Shown: positions 1-9,900 of the stretch, one piece after another | Numbering within the stretch: the stretch's first letter is position 1 | Layout: each line of letters begins with the position of its first letter | Origin: Halocafeteria seosinensis | Lineage: Eukaryota; Sar; Bigyra; Bicosoecida | DNA: 21,491 nucleotides | Assembly (NCBI GenBank): GCA_001687465.1 | Contig: LVLI01000318.1 | Coordinates: forward strand, 1 to 21,491 | Direction: 5' to 3' | The notes under the pieces: generated by a model | Database searches by the model: none | Told to the model about the DNA's origin: nothing | What the model saw: the letters and a program-made list of their open reading frames with translations, nothing else | Translations under genes and position numbers: made by a program

Positions 1-2640
1 TTATTGTTGGAGGGTGGAACTCAAAATAGTCAAATTATCCTTGATGGTGCGGCCAATCTGATGACATTATCAACTGAGTCTAACATGGCAATTTCAAGTG
101 TGGGAGGAACAACGATTACTGGTTCCACCTCATTATTGTTGGAGGGTGGAACTCAAAATAGTCAAATTATCCTTGATGGTGCGGCCAATCTGATGACATT
201 ATCAACTGAGTCTAACATGGCACTTTCGAGTGTGGGAGGAACAACGATTACTGGTTCCACCTCATTATTGTTAGAGGGTGGCACTCAAAATAGTCAAATT
301 ATCCTTGATGGTGCGGCCAATCTGATGACATTATCAACTGAGTCTAACATGGCACTTTCGAGTGTGGGTGGAACAACGATTACTGGTTCCACCTCATTAT
401 TGTTGGAGGGTGGAACTCAAAATAGTCAAATTATCCTTGATGGTGCGGCCAATCTGATGACATTATCAACTGAGTCTAACATGGCAATTTCAAGTGTGGG
501 AGGAACAACGATTACTGGTTCCACCTCATTATTGTTGAAGGGTGGAACTCAAAATAGTCAAATTATCCTTGATGGTGCGGCCAATCTGATGACATTATCA
601 ACTGAGTCTAACATGGCAATTTCAAGTGTGGGAGGAACAACGATTACTGGTTCCACCTCATTATTGTTACAGGGCGGCACTCAAAATAGTCAAATTATGC
701 TTGATGGTGCGGCCAATCTGATGACATTATCAACTGAGTCTAACATGGCACTTTCAAGCGTGGGTGGAACAACGATTACTGGTTCCACCTCATTATTGTT
801 GGAGGGTGGAACTCAAAAAAGTCAAATTATCCTTGATGGTGCGGCCAATCTGATGACATTATCAACTGAGTCTAACATGGCAATTTCAAGTGTGGGAGGA
901 ACAACGATTACTGGTTCCACCTCATTATTGTTACAGGGCGGCACTCAAAATAGTCAAATTATCCTTGATGGTGCGGCCAATCTGATGACATTATCGACTG
1001 AGTCTAACATGGCACTTTCGAGTGTGGGTGGAACAACGATTACTGGTTCCACCTCATTATTGTTGGAGGGTGGAACTCAAAATAGTCAGATTATCCTTGA
1101 TGGTGCGGCCAATCTGATGACATTATCAACTGAGTCTAACATGGCAATTTCGAGTGTGGGTGGAACAACGATTACTGGTTCCACCTCATTATTGTTGGAG
1201 GGTGGAACTCAAAATAGTCAAATTATCCTTGATGGTACGGCCAATCTGATGACATTATCAACTGAGTCTAACATGGCAATTTCAAGTGTGGGAGGAACAA
1301 CGATTACTGGTTCCACATCATTATTGTTACAGGGCGGAACTCAAAATAGTCAGATTATCCTTGATGGTGCGGCCAATCTGATGACATTATCAACTGAGTC
1401 TAACATGGCAATTTCAAGTGTGGGAGGAACATCGATCACTGGTTCCACCTCATTATTGTTGAAGGGTGGAACTCAAAATAGTCAAATTATCCTTGATGGT
1501 GCGGCCAATCTGATGACATTATCGACTGAGTCTAACATGGCAATTTCAAGTGTGGGAGGAACAACGATTACTGGTTCCACCTCATTATTGTTGGAGGGTG
1601 GAACTCAAAATAGTCAAATTATCCTTGATGGTGCGGCCAATCTGATGACATTATCGACTGAGTCTAACATGGCAATTTCAAGTGTGGGAGGAACAACGAT
1701 TACTGGTTCCACCTCATTATTGTTGGAGGGTGGAACTCAAAATAGTCAAATTATCCTTGATGGTGCGGCCAATCTGATGACATTATCGACTGAGTCTAAC
1801 ATGGCACTTTCGAGTGTGGGTGGAACAACGATCACTGGTTCCACCTCATTATTGTTACAGGGCGGCACTCAAAATAGTCAAATTATCCTTGATGGTGCGG
1901 CCAATCTGATGACATTATCAACTGAGTCTAACATGGCACTTTCAAGTGTGGGAGGAACAACGATTACTGGTTCCACCTCATTATTGTTGGAGGGCGGCGC
2001 TCAAAATAGTCAAATTATCCTTGATGGTGCGGCCAATCTAATGACATTATCAACTGAGTCTAACATGGCACTTTCGAGTGTGGGTGGAACAACGATTACT
2101 GGTTCCACCTCATTATTGTTACAGGGTGGAACTCAAAATAGTCAAATTATCCTTGATGGTACGGCCAATCTGATGACATTATCAACTGAGTCTAACATGG
2201 CAATTTCAAGTGTGGGAGGAACAACGATTACTGGTTCCACCTCATTATTGTTAGAGGGTGGAACTCAAAACAGTAAAGTTATCCTTGATGGTGCGGCCAA
2301 TCTGATGACATTATCGACTGACTCTAATCTGGAGATGTCCAGTGTCGGCGGTTTGACAGTGACTGGTTCGACGTCCTTGCTCCTACAGGGTGGAACGGTA
2401 GATAGCAAAATTATAATGGATGGACCCGCGGATTTAATGACATTTTCGACGTCGTCTGACATGGATTTCACAGCTACCGGACTAATTGGCGTCACTGGGT
2501 CAACGACACTTACCCTTGAAGGAGGTACTACCGACAACAGCAAAATAGTGCTCCAAGACTCAACTCCCGAAGTCGATATTAGTACGGACGGAAGCATAGT
2601 AGCCAGTGCTGCGGACATTGAATTGAGAGCTACTGGTGAA
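1..2640 (+). repeat. 132-bp in-frame tandem repeat array
   Basis: The period is exactly 132 bp: units begin at 1, 133, 265 and so on. Seventeen near-identical copies fill 1-2244. Copy 18 (2245-2376) is diverged in its second half, copy 19 (2377-2508) is clearly degenerate, and copy 20 (2509-2640) is recognisable only by its LTLEGGTTDNSKIVL core. Because 132 is a multiple of 3, gain or loss of a unit keeps the frame. The array continues past the left edge, so its total copy number is unknown and it could be collapsed in an assembly. Confidence 0.98.
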
Positions 2641-2766
2641 ATGGTAGTAAAAGAAAGCGGAGGGGGTACTTTAATTCTGTTCTTGAAAAACTTACCCACC
2701 GTTGACCCGGCGACTCCGGGCCAAGGCCAGGTATGGGTGGACTCAGGTGTCTTGAAAATTACCTAG
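1..2766 (+). CDS. Tandem-repeat fibre protein with virus/phage-type C-terminus (5' partial)
   Basis: Frame 1 is open from the first base to TAG at 2764-2766, so at least 921 codons are present and the N-terminus lies outside the window. The protein is a run of 44-residue units containing LLLEGGTQNSQIILDG, NLMTLSTESN and SSVGGTTITGSTS. Short beta-prone stretches alternate with Gly/Ser/Thr/Asn turns, which suggests a beta-solenoid or trimeric fibre shaft. Three increasingly divergent units (2245-2640) follow, then a short cap ending NLPTVDPATPGQGQVWVDSG and a VLKIT-like end (2689-2763). That ending is known from C-termini of phage tail fibres and of structural proteins of large algal viruses. 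There are no cysteines in the repeat, no membrane segment and no intron. A structural or adhesive fibre role is inferred; a viral or bacterial origin is likely but unproven. It could also be a host surface protein that took over such a module. Its stop faces the stop of the TM2 gene. Confidence 0.82.
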   Translation, partial: LLLEGGTQNSQIILDGAANLMTLSTESNMAISSVGGTTITGSTSLLLEGGTQNSQIILDGAANLMTLSTESNMALSSVGGTTITGSTSLLLEGGTQNSQIILDGAANLMTLSTESNMALSSVGGTTITGSTSLLLEGGTQNSQIILDGAANLMTLSTESNMAISSVGGTTITGSTSLLLKGGTQNSQIILDGAANLMTLSTESNMAISSVGGTTITGSTSLLLQGGTQNSQIMLDGAANLMTLSTESNMALSSVGGTTITGSTSLLLEGGTQKSQIILDGAANLMTLSTESNMAISSVGGTTITGSTSLLLQGGTQNSQIILDGAANLMTLSTESNMALSSVGGTTITGSTSLLLEGGTQNSQIILDGAANLMTLSTESNMAISSVGGTTITGSTSLLLEGGTQNSQIILDGTANLMTLSTESNMAISSVGGTTITGSTSLLLQGGTQNSQIILDGAANLMTLSTESNMAISSVGGTSITGSTSLLLKGGTQNSQIILDGAANLMTLSTESNMAISSVGGTTITGSTSLLLEGGTQNSQIILDGAANLMTLSTESNMAISSVGGTTITGSTSLLLEGGTQNSQIILDGAANLMTLSTESNMALSSVGGTTITGSTSLLLQGGTQNSQIILDGAANLMTLSTESNMALSSVGGTTITGSTSLLLEGGAQNSQIILDGAANLMTLSTESNMALSSVGGTTITGSTSLLLQGGTQNSQIILDGTANLMTLSTESNMAISSVGGTTITGSTSLLLEGGTQNSKVILDGAANLMTLSTDSNLEMSSVGGLTVTGSTSLLLQGGTVDSKIIMDGPADLMTFSTSSDMDFTATGLIGVTGSTTLTLEGGTTDNSKIVLQDSTPEVDISTDGSIVASAADIELRATGEMVVKESGGGTLILFLKNLPTVDPATPGQGQVWVDSGVLKIT

Positions 2767-3066
2767 TGCAGTCTAGAATGCCGTCTGCTACTGTATCCGC
2801 AAGCGACGAGGATGAAGCGTATCATTACATGGAACATAGACAACGTCCCTTTAAACCTCCAACTCGTCCATGAGGCGAGTTAGCTTGTGGAATGTTGTGC
2901 CCCTGCTTCTTGGGTTCTCGTAGGAAGGCTCAAAGATAACGAATTCCCGCCAAGTTGCCCATGTTTGAACCTGAATTGGAGAACGCGTAGCACACGTTAT
3001 GTATCTCAGCGTTCAGAAACGCCCCTCATAAAAGGAAGGCAGCACCAAATGTCGAACCACTTTGTC
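2767..3066. other. Convergent intergenic spacer (300 bp)
   Basis: The region lies between the stop of the fibre gene (+) and the stop of the TM2 gene (-), so it should hold both 3' UTRs and polyadenylation sites. I see no convincing coding sequence in it. A 6-bp inverted repeat (2861-2866 with 2876-2881) is the only structure noted, and it is too short to call. Confidence 0.6.
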
Positions 3067-3677
3067 CTAAACAGCACCAGCTGCCTTCCCTTCATCATCC
3101 TCATAGTCAAAACCTTCGATGCGTCTCTGCAAAGGCAGCAAGGCAACCGGGGTGACGCCGAGCTTCAATGCAACAGGGAGAACGAAACTGTCATCGTATA
3201 CTCACAAAATGGTACGTTGAATCATCCACCACCCGTTCGTCCAGCGCGTAATTCTTCACTAAGTTTTCATTACACTGTGCACGCACCGAGTGGTAGTAAG
3301 TTTTACGTTTCTTCATTCCACAGTACAACTCACACATACCTGTTCCACAAGCGCCGGGATTTTCGGACAATCCTTGATCCACCCATAGAGACATAATCCA
3401 AGTGTGCACGTGTAGGTGCACCCACGTCCCCAGTCACCTAAATAGTAATGCTGCACAGTCAAACAGGCCACCAAAAATAAGAAAGATTCAAGCATCCGCA
3501 GTTGACGACGTTCAACCTTCCTAGTCCTCCACTGTGTCTCTCTTTCTCTCAGTTTGGTTTCCGTGGTTCGAACGTACCACCATGGACAATGGATAGAGTA
3601 CTTACATGGAGTCCTACAATTCCCAGGGTGAGCCAGCAAAGGTAGGCCAGGATTAAATTCGCTTTCATGAGCGCCAT
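3067..3677 (-). CDS. Small TM2-domain membrane protein, three exons
   Basis: On the minus strand the exons are 3677-3606, 3450-3340 and 3126-3067. They join to 24 + 37 + 19 codons plus TAG (80 residues). Both introns are phase 0 with good signals: donor CAT|GTAAGT and acceptor TGTGCAG, then donor CAG|GTATGT and acceptor CCTTTGCAG. The product has a short basic start (MALMK), a first hydrophobic helix, the TM2 hallmark GLHHYYLGDWGRGC, a second helix rich in Leu, Thr and Cys (TLGLCLYGWIKD), PKIPALVEQ and a short acidic tail (GFDYEDDEG). The pattern helix, G-x-H-x-x-YLG, TLG, W, D/E matches TM2 proteins and the N-terminal membrane part of DNAJC22-like proteins. There is no J-domain here. TM2 proteins have two membrane passes joined by a conserved turn; the role in this organism is unknown. 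An out-of-frame ATG lies about 15 nt upstream. It shares a divergent promoter with the VPS13 gene. Confidence 0.85.
3127..3339 (-). other. Intron 2 of the TM2 gene (213 nt)
   Basis: The donor is CAG|GTATGT and the acceptor is TTGCTGCCTTTGCAG, phase 0. It joins IPALVEQ to RRIEGFDYEDDEG. Without the splice the frame ends eight codons past the donor. Confidence 0.8.
3451..3605 (-). other. Intron 1 of the TM2 gene (155 nt)
   Basis: It starts GTAAGT directly after a CAT codon and ends in a pyrimidine-rich stretch and TGTGCAG. Removing it joins GIVGLH to HYYLGDW and so rebuilds the TM2 motif across the junction, which is strong support for the splice. Confidence 0.85.
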
Positions 3678-3734
3678 TTTGTTGCACCATCAAATAAGTT
3701 TGTATGCAATGAATAATTTGAATCAAATAGACTG

Positions 3735-3762
3735 ACACGCGCGCGCATGCACGCATGCACGC
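3735..3762. repeat. Alternating purine-pyrimidine tract (28 nt)
   Basis: It is unbroken from A3735 to C3762 and rich in CG/CA steps, with a core of (CG)n followed by two copies of GCATGCAC. Such tracts can adopt Z-DNA under negative supercoiling. It sits 58-85 bp upstream of the TM2 start codon. Confidence 0.85.
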
Positions 3763-3863
3763 CGTATAAACAAACGGACGAGAAAAGGATCCTCTTCGCC
3801 TTCCTTCTCTCCAAGTTGAAGTTGGCACATAGGTGCTTAGATTTCACTGGACTGGATTTGTTC

Positions 3864-3910
3864 CGTGCATGTACGCACACACACATATATGCATGGTATA
3901 TACACGCACA
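3864..3910. repeat. Alternating purine-pyrimidine tract with CA/TA runs (47 nt, one break)
   Basis: The alternation is perfect over 3864-3895 and again over 3896-3910, broken only by the GG step at 3895/3896. It contains (AC)n, ATATAT and TATATA stretches. It ends about 86 bp before the VPS13 start codon. Confidence 0.85.
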
Positions 3911-3996
3911 ACAAGTATGTGCCTCTGTTTAGAACTGTATGAATAGGTAGATAGTGGCGTTTGGAAGCCAATTTTTCGCTCCCATTTCGGCCCGTG

Positions 3997-6900
3997 ATGT
4001 GGGGCGCGATTACCTCCCCATTGAGAACCTATCTAACAGGTTTAATTAAGGAACAATTGTCAAAATACATTGCCAATATAGAGCTAGAGGATCTGGGGCT
4101 GCTGGGAGCGGATCTGGTCCTCAACAACGTTGTGTTACGCAAAGAAGCACTCCAGGTAAGTTCCAGGTGTCGAGGAATTCATTCATTGGTGACAGGGAAC
4201 TTTATGGAGTGCATTGGTCGGAAAAGCTACTTTTGACAGTGTGTTGTTAACCTTACTTTGAATTAATGCGACTGGTGCAGGAACTACTGCCGGAAGATTC
4301 TTCCGTTTATGTTCAGGCCGCTAGTGTTAAAACTCTACGCATACAGATTCCTTGGACCTCGTTGCTCTACAAGCCTATTAAAGTGAAGGTTTCTTCCCTG
4401 GAAATTGTGCTGACTACAATAAGACCTGAAACAGACACAGAACATGTAGCTCCAGCCTCAGTCACGGCTTCACCGCAGCGAGAGACGAGGTCCCAATTCA
4501 GCGGTGACCAATCGGATTCCCCCGCTAGTGGTACCTCTAACAGCGGCAGCTCTTGGATACAAAATAGACTCCACAATATCATTTCGAATGCATATATTCG
4601 AATCGATAATGCCCGTGTCTCTCTTGTGGGCAATCAAGGTGGCATCGATCTTTCTGTGCCTACATTCTGCATGTATTCAGCAGCTCCAGAAGGATATGAC
4701 GCCAACGCCACCAATTCCGATGTAGGAAAGGAAGAGCAAACCAGCACAGCAACATCGATTGCTCCATCAGAGAACGTATCTGAACTCGATAGTAACTCAT
4801 TGCGAGACCTGTATCACTCCGCAGACAACTGGAAGCCTCAAGTTGTTGCCCCCCGTGGAAAGTATGGACTCATCCCACGAGTTGTCGAGGTAACAGGGCT
4901 GTCCGCCGCTTGCTTTCGTCTTGACACCACGCAGCGCCATAAGGTGCTCTCAGACAGTGGTAACATACTGCAGCAAACATGGATAGCCTTAAGAGTTCTA
5001 TTGGCGACTGATGAACCCACTTCCGACGATGAACTTGTACGAGCCGATGCTCCTGCCCCGTTCAATTATTTTAACTGGTTTGAGAATGAGAACAACTCAA
5101 GTAGTCCGTACACTGGATTCGACTCGGACGTCTCGCCATACCTAGTTAGTGCAACCGATTCAACTGCTACTGTGTGGGATGTGAGAACTGGAGTTGTTGA
5201 TATGCATTTTACTGTTTCTCAATGGGAAGTATTATGTTCTCTCCTTGCGGCCTTCCAAGAAAGACCTGAAACAGTGGTGACGGACAGCAAGGCTGGACTG
5301 CGGGAGTCTGGGGACGAAGTGCGTGTAGAGCTGTCACAGCCCGCGAACACGACCGCCGACGGAAGTAATGGATGGCTCGGAGGCCTCTGGGGTTTTGTCT
5401 CTGGAGATGTCTCGGATGACCCACATGGCCGTAGTGCGGAAAACGCCAATGAAGACCTGGGTGACGGACAAGTGGTTTCCACATTGCCCTCCATCATTGG
5501 TTTCAGCGTACCAGCCCTTTCAGTATCCTTGGAAGTTTCAAAGAATTCTGCTGCGACAGCAAAGTTCCGTGTAGACGCTATGCGTGGGGAAATTCAGAAG
5601 GCCACGTCGTCGAGCAAACTGCACTACTTTTCAGACGTCCTCATGTCTGCAACTAGATGTCGTTTGTTTGTGGAGCATGAGTCAGGAAATTGTGCTTCGT
5701 TGGTGGATTTTTCACCGGGTCAGAATTTCACAACAGGTTATAGAGCTGAAACGGTCCCTGTCCTTCAAAATTTCCCGCGTCATCCCTATTGCATATGGAC
5801 TCTATTTGGCAGTGATACAATGCATAGAGACGATGATCTCAAGTGGGACGGATGCTCTCTACTATTTCAATGGAACAGCGTTGACATAGTATCTCAGAGT
5901 AAAGAGTTAGAAAGTAGCAACAATATCATGACATGGTTGGTCGGGGACGTATCAATCGTGTTGGATCCTCCAGAGGTATCCCTTGCCTTTACAGTGCTTG
6001 AGGAGTTTCAGCAGGTATCTCATGGGTCAGAATCCGGAGATATGTCAGGAACGGAAGAACAATTGGAAAACTCCCCGTTGTCTCAAACAGAAGTCATTGT
6101 ATCTTTCACTGATGTTGCCGCAGAGACAAGTGTCCCAAGCACTCCTGCGAAGATGTTTTCAGCACATTGCAGAGGAGACTGGGCTACTTGCTGTCTTAGG
6201 GACGGAAGATTGATAGCATATCGTTTGTACACCGAAGAAGTTACCATGCACTCCTCGGATCCTGCCACAGATAGGTGTCTGCTTCGTGCCCGTGGACTCG
6301 AAGTTTACCAAGATAATAAAGACGGTCCCGCATACACAGACAAGACGGCAATATCAACACTTTGGGAGAAATCTAAAATTCCTTTGTCATCCTCGTTTCG
6401 CTCTCACGATCTCGGGGAGGATTTTGTCGAATTTGAGACGGCTGCTGTTGGCGGTATTTCGTTTTCGCTTGTAATTTCCCACATTGGGCTCGATTTTTCA
6501 GACTCAGATGCCGTGGGATTGCTGATACAGACCAACCAACTGCTTGGATACTCAACACCGTATGTACCATCCGACAGTTTAGGACTCACTCTACAAGTTG
6601 CTGCGTCTTCCGTTTCGTTCAAGAGCTGTCACGATTTCAAAGTCGGGACTTTGGTTACGGCGACCATGGACTCCGTTTCGGTAAATGTGTTTGCCGACCA
6701 TAAGTGTTGCTTCCGGCTAGTATGGCCTGCTTCAGACAGCCAAAATATTGCTAAGTGGGGGTGGCTTCATAGTAATGCGTGCACTGATCGAACTGTGTTC
6801 ACTTGCATCGGCGTGCTGCCTCTGGTCGATGTCGCAATACTGGATGTCAATGTTGTACAAAAGGCAGTTGATTTCCGTAATAACGTGAGACAGTATCTAA

Positions 6901-9900
6901 GCAAGGGACGCAGTAGTCTTGTTGAATCCGAAGGAGCATTCATGGAAAACATCAAATCGAAGTATTTGGTTGCGTCTGACATCGTTTTCGAAGGAATGTC
7001 GATGAAGGTGGAATTGGATACTAGTAGTGTCACCGGGAGCGTATCCGCTTGGACGTGTGAAGGCCGTTGGGACACCGCGGAGCACGACAGAGGTGCTATT
7101 GCTCTAGGGCCTTTGGAGATGAGCTTAGAGCGTAAAATGCGGAACAAGGTTATTGAGGTTCCGTTCTATATTAAAGTTAAAGGCACTATGGATACACGCA
7201 AGCGGCTACCGTCTTTCAGCTTGGATATTGAGGACTGCTCAATTGTTTTACGGCGTGACCTGTTCGAACTAATGTCCCCACTCTATGGTGGTACCCAGCG
7301 AGATAATGAGAGAGACAATAATACCGGGATCTATTTCCCCACCAACCACCTTAGACTTGTTGTGAATCTGCATCGCATTAATATTAGCTTCGAGGAACGT
7401 GTCAACACGCAACAGTATCGGCTTTGGTTGGAGTTAGAGCATTTACGCATGCTAGTTGATCTTACGGACAAAATTGCTTTACAGGCTGGGTTTAGGCAAA
7501 TGCAGGCCGGGGTATCCAGTTCTTCTAGTTCGACTGTGATTGCGTTGTGCCAGCCAACTAAAGTTGGCATTTCGACCGCAGTAGGTGTGGAATTCACTAC
7601 GATCCCACGTGCTAGAGCATCTAACAAATGCCTGGTACACTTGGGTCAAGTCCTTGTTACCATTCCAGAGGTGGAAGTAGTCCGTACGATTCTGGATATA
7701 CTCCCCGTTTGGGGATATGCCGATGATGGAGAAGGACAAGCGCAAACTGTGGTTCTTGACTACAACACTGGGGTCTATCAGTTGCCCTTTCTCGTCTTCA
7801 ATGGCTCAGAGGCAGATATCAGTCTCGATTCTTTCGCGCTAACACATCGAATTACAAGTGAATGTTCTGTGAGTCTTAGAGCTGAATCGTCAAGGTATAA
7901 GTCTTCTGCGGAATTTCTTCCGCTGAAAGATCTACTATCCTCCGGAACGATCCTAATAGAAGGGAACGTAAGTTCCGAGGTTGCTCTTTCGCATGAATCT
8001 GTTGACATTCTGCCGTGGAGTTCATTCGTCTTAACGAATAACTCGCGGCTGGGAAAGCTTGAGATCTCTGGCAGCTCTGGCACGCTGCAAACTGGCAACA
8101 GCGGTACTTCGAATGCGTCGTCAATGAGATCAGACATGGTTGAAACAATCAAATGTACCATTAAAAGGCTAGACACAAATGCAGCAGATGCAGGTTTCAT
8201 TCCGATAACCTTCCCATTTGAACTTGTGGAGACGTTGTACTCTAGCCTGGGCAGGTATAGGGACTGCAACATCTCAGTCCTGAGCGAGACTTTTCGAAAT
8301 AGCCCACAAGCGTATGTTTGCCGGCAGCCGAACTCCCAAAGGAATTTGATTTCATTGAGGGATACCAACATGGAGGTGAATATTGATCCCATCTATATAC
8401 ATTGCGGGATCAACGTGTCGTCAAGAGTGCTCGCAAGTTTGCAAGGGATAAGGATGTCCCAGAATATCAGTTACGAACGTATCGATTTTAGCAATTTGTC
8501 TCAACGGGTGAAGTGCGAGGGTTGTGTTGAGGTTTCTACTCTTTTCATCAATTTCTACGAAGCAGGTAGAGGTGGGTCTCCTATCCTTGGGCCTATGTGT
8601 GTTCACTCACCACTTGCATTGGAGACATGTCAACAGAGGTGTAAGGCGATATCTCTCAAATGGAACTTTAGAAATCAGCCTTCCAGGGAAAGTCGATACT
8701 CAACAGAGACCGGAGACGCATTCCGATTTACCCCGCTTCATGTAAACGTCACAGTTGAGATATCTCCTTTGTGGTACAGCGCCAATAAACTGCTGGATTT
8801 GTTGCTTCACTTACCCGAGTCGCCTACAGACTCTTCGGTTAATGCAGTGGGTTGGAGCACTTATCTTACTGTCTTCACTGGAACTCGACCATCGCTGTTT
8901 ACTTTGTCTCCAGGATGGGTGCATGTACCTCACTATCACTGGAAGATTGTGACACAGCAATTTAGGCTTTCCTTGGTAAACTCTAATCTGTCTACTCCCC
9001 TACACATCAGTGTGGACTCAATGTTTTTTTCTATTGATTTCCCTGCTCCGGTTGATGTTCTGAACGGAGAAACCTCTCTAACAAATGAGGGAAAAAACAG
9101 TTGGCACTGCCATACGTATCTCGAAGACCGAGTGATTGAACCATGTATGCGCTTCACAGATGGCCAAATTAACGCTGTGTCAGCATTTGTTGCTACTATT
9201 GCTACTCAAGGTTCCAGTCAGCCTGTTCCGGATGGAGGAATCGTTATGGATACCCGAGAAAACACTGCTGTAGTAGCTCATTGCTCGGACTTATCTATTT
9301 CATCTTCAGTTAAGCACCTCTACGAAATGGATACGGCTTGCTCATCTCCGTCGTTTGTCTTATTGTTTCCCTTCAATATTAGGGTTACGGAGAAGGAAGA
9401 ACTTGGGGCTTGGAACATTGGAATTGGATACTCTGTGGTATACAACAAACTCGCCGTATCCATTTCTCCATTGTTGTTTCATCTCAACGTGCGGTTGACT
9501 AAGGAGCTCGTTGCATGCTTGAATGAGACTATGCTCCACGTAATGCAGGATTGCCAAATCAGGTCGAAGCACGAGCGTAAGGAACCGAATAACGACGAGT
9601 GCTGTAATGTCCGGGGACAACTCGTGCGAAGCTTGAGGCCTTTAAAGCTTGAGAAGGAAGTACACAAGAGTTTTATCTCTCTAGCGAACTGGGATGTGCA
9701 ACCCTTAGCTGATGAAGCGAAGCATATCAATGAGAAGCATGCCAGTCTCTGGCAGTCGCTACTACCGGCTCGCAATGTCGCGCATGGTATCGATCCTGTC
9801 GCCGAGAGACAGGCTGAATCATTAAAGGGGACGTATGATTTGATGGACCTCGCCACTCCCCCAGAGGGGTTTCTGGTGGCATCTCCCATCTCAGTTTGGA

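Larger units (their letters stand above)
3678..3996. promoter_or_regulatory. Divergent promoter region, TM2 gene (-) and VPS13 gene (+)
   Basis: These 319 bp separate the two start codons and must carry both promoters and 5' UTRs. They include two long alternating purine-pyrimidine tracts and repeated CATGCA/GCATGC palindromes (3745-3760). No clear TATA box at a fitting distance is evident for either gene. An in-frame TAG at 3952-3954 shows that the VPS13 frame does not extend further upstream with an ATG. Confidence 0.6.

Noticed and set aside
1-2376. CRISPR-like array from regularly spaced repeats
   Set aside because: The 132-bp units are contiguous and coding with no unique spacers, and the setting is eukaryotic.
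2265-2699. Minus-strand 144-residue open frame
   Set aside because: It is antisense to the degenerate end of the fibre gene and is an artefact of that gene's codon pattern.
2861-2881. 6-bp hairpin after the fibre gene as a bacterial-type terminator
   Set aside because: The stem is too short, no T-run follows, and the context is eukaryotic.
2887-3396. Plus-strand 169-residue open frame
   Set aside because: It has no ATG at its start, a composition unlike a protein, and lies antisense to the better-supported TM2 exons.
3313-3828. Minus-strand 171-residue continuous ORF as the gene here
   Set aside because: It reads through a consensus intron and past a donor. Only its exon-2 segment (3450-3340) is coding in the spliced TM2 model.
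4266-4280. ATG 4266 as the VPS13 start
   Set aside because: It lies inside the intron and would drop the first half of the Chorein_N domain; the spliced start at 3997 restores it.
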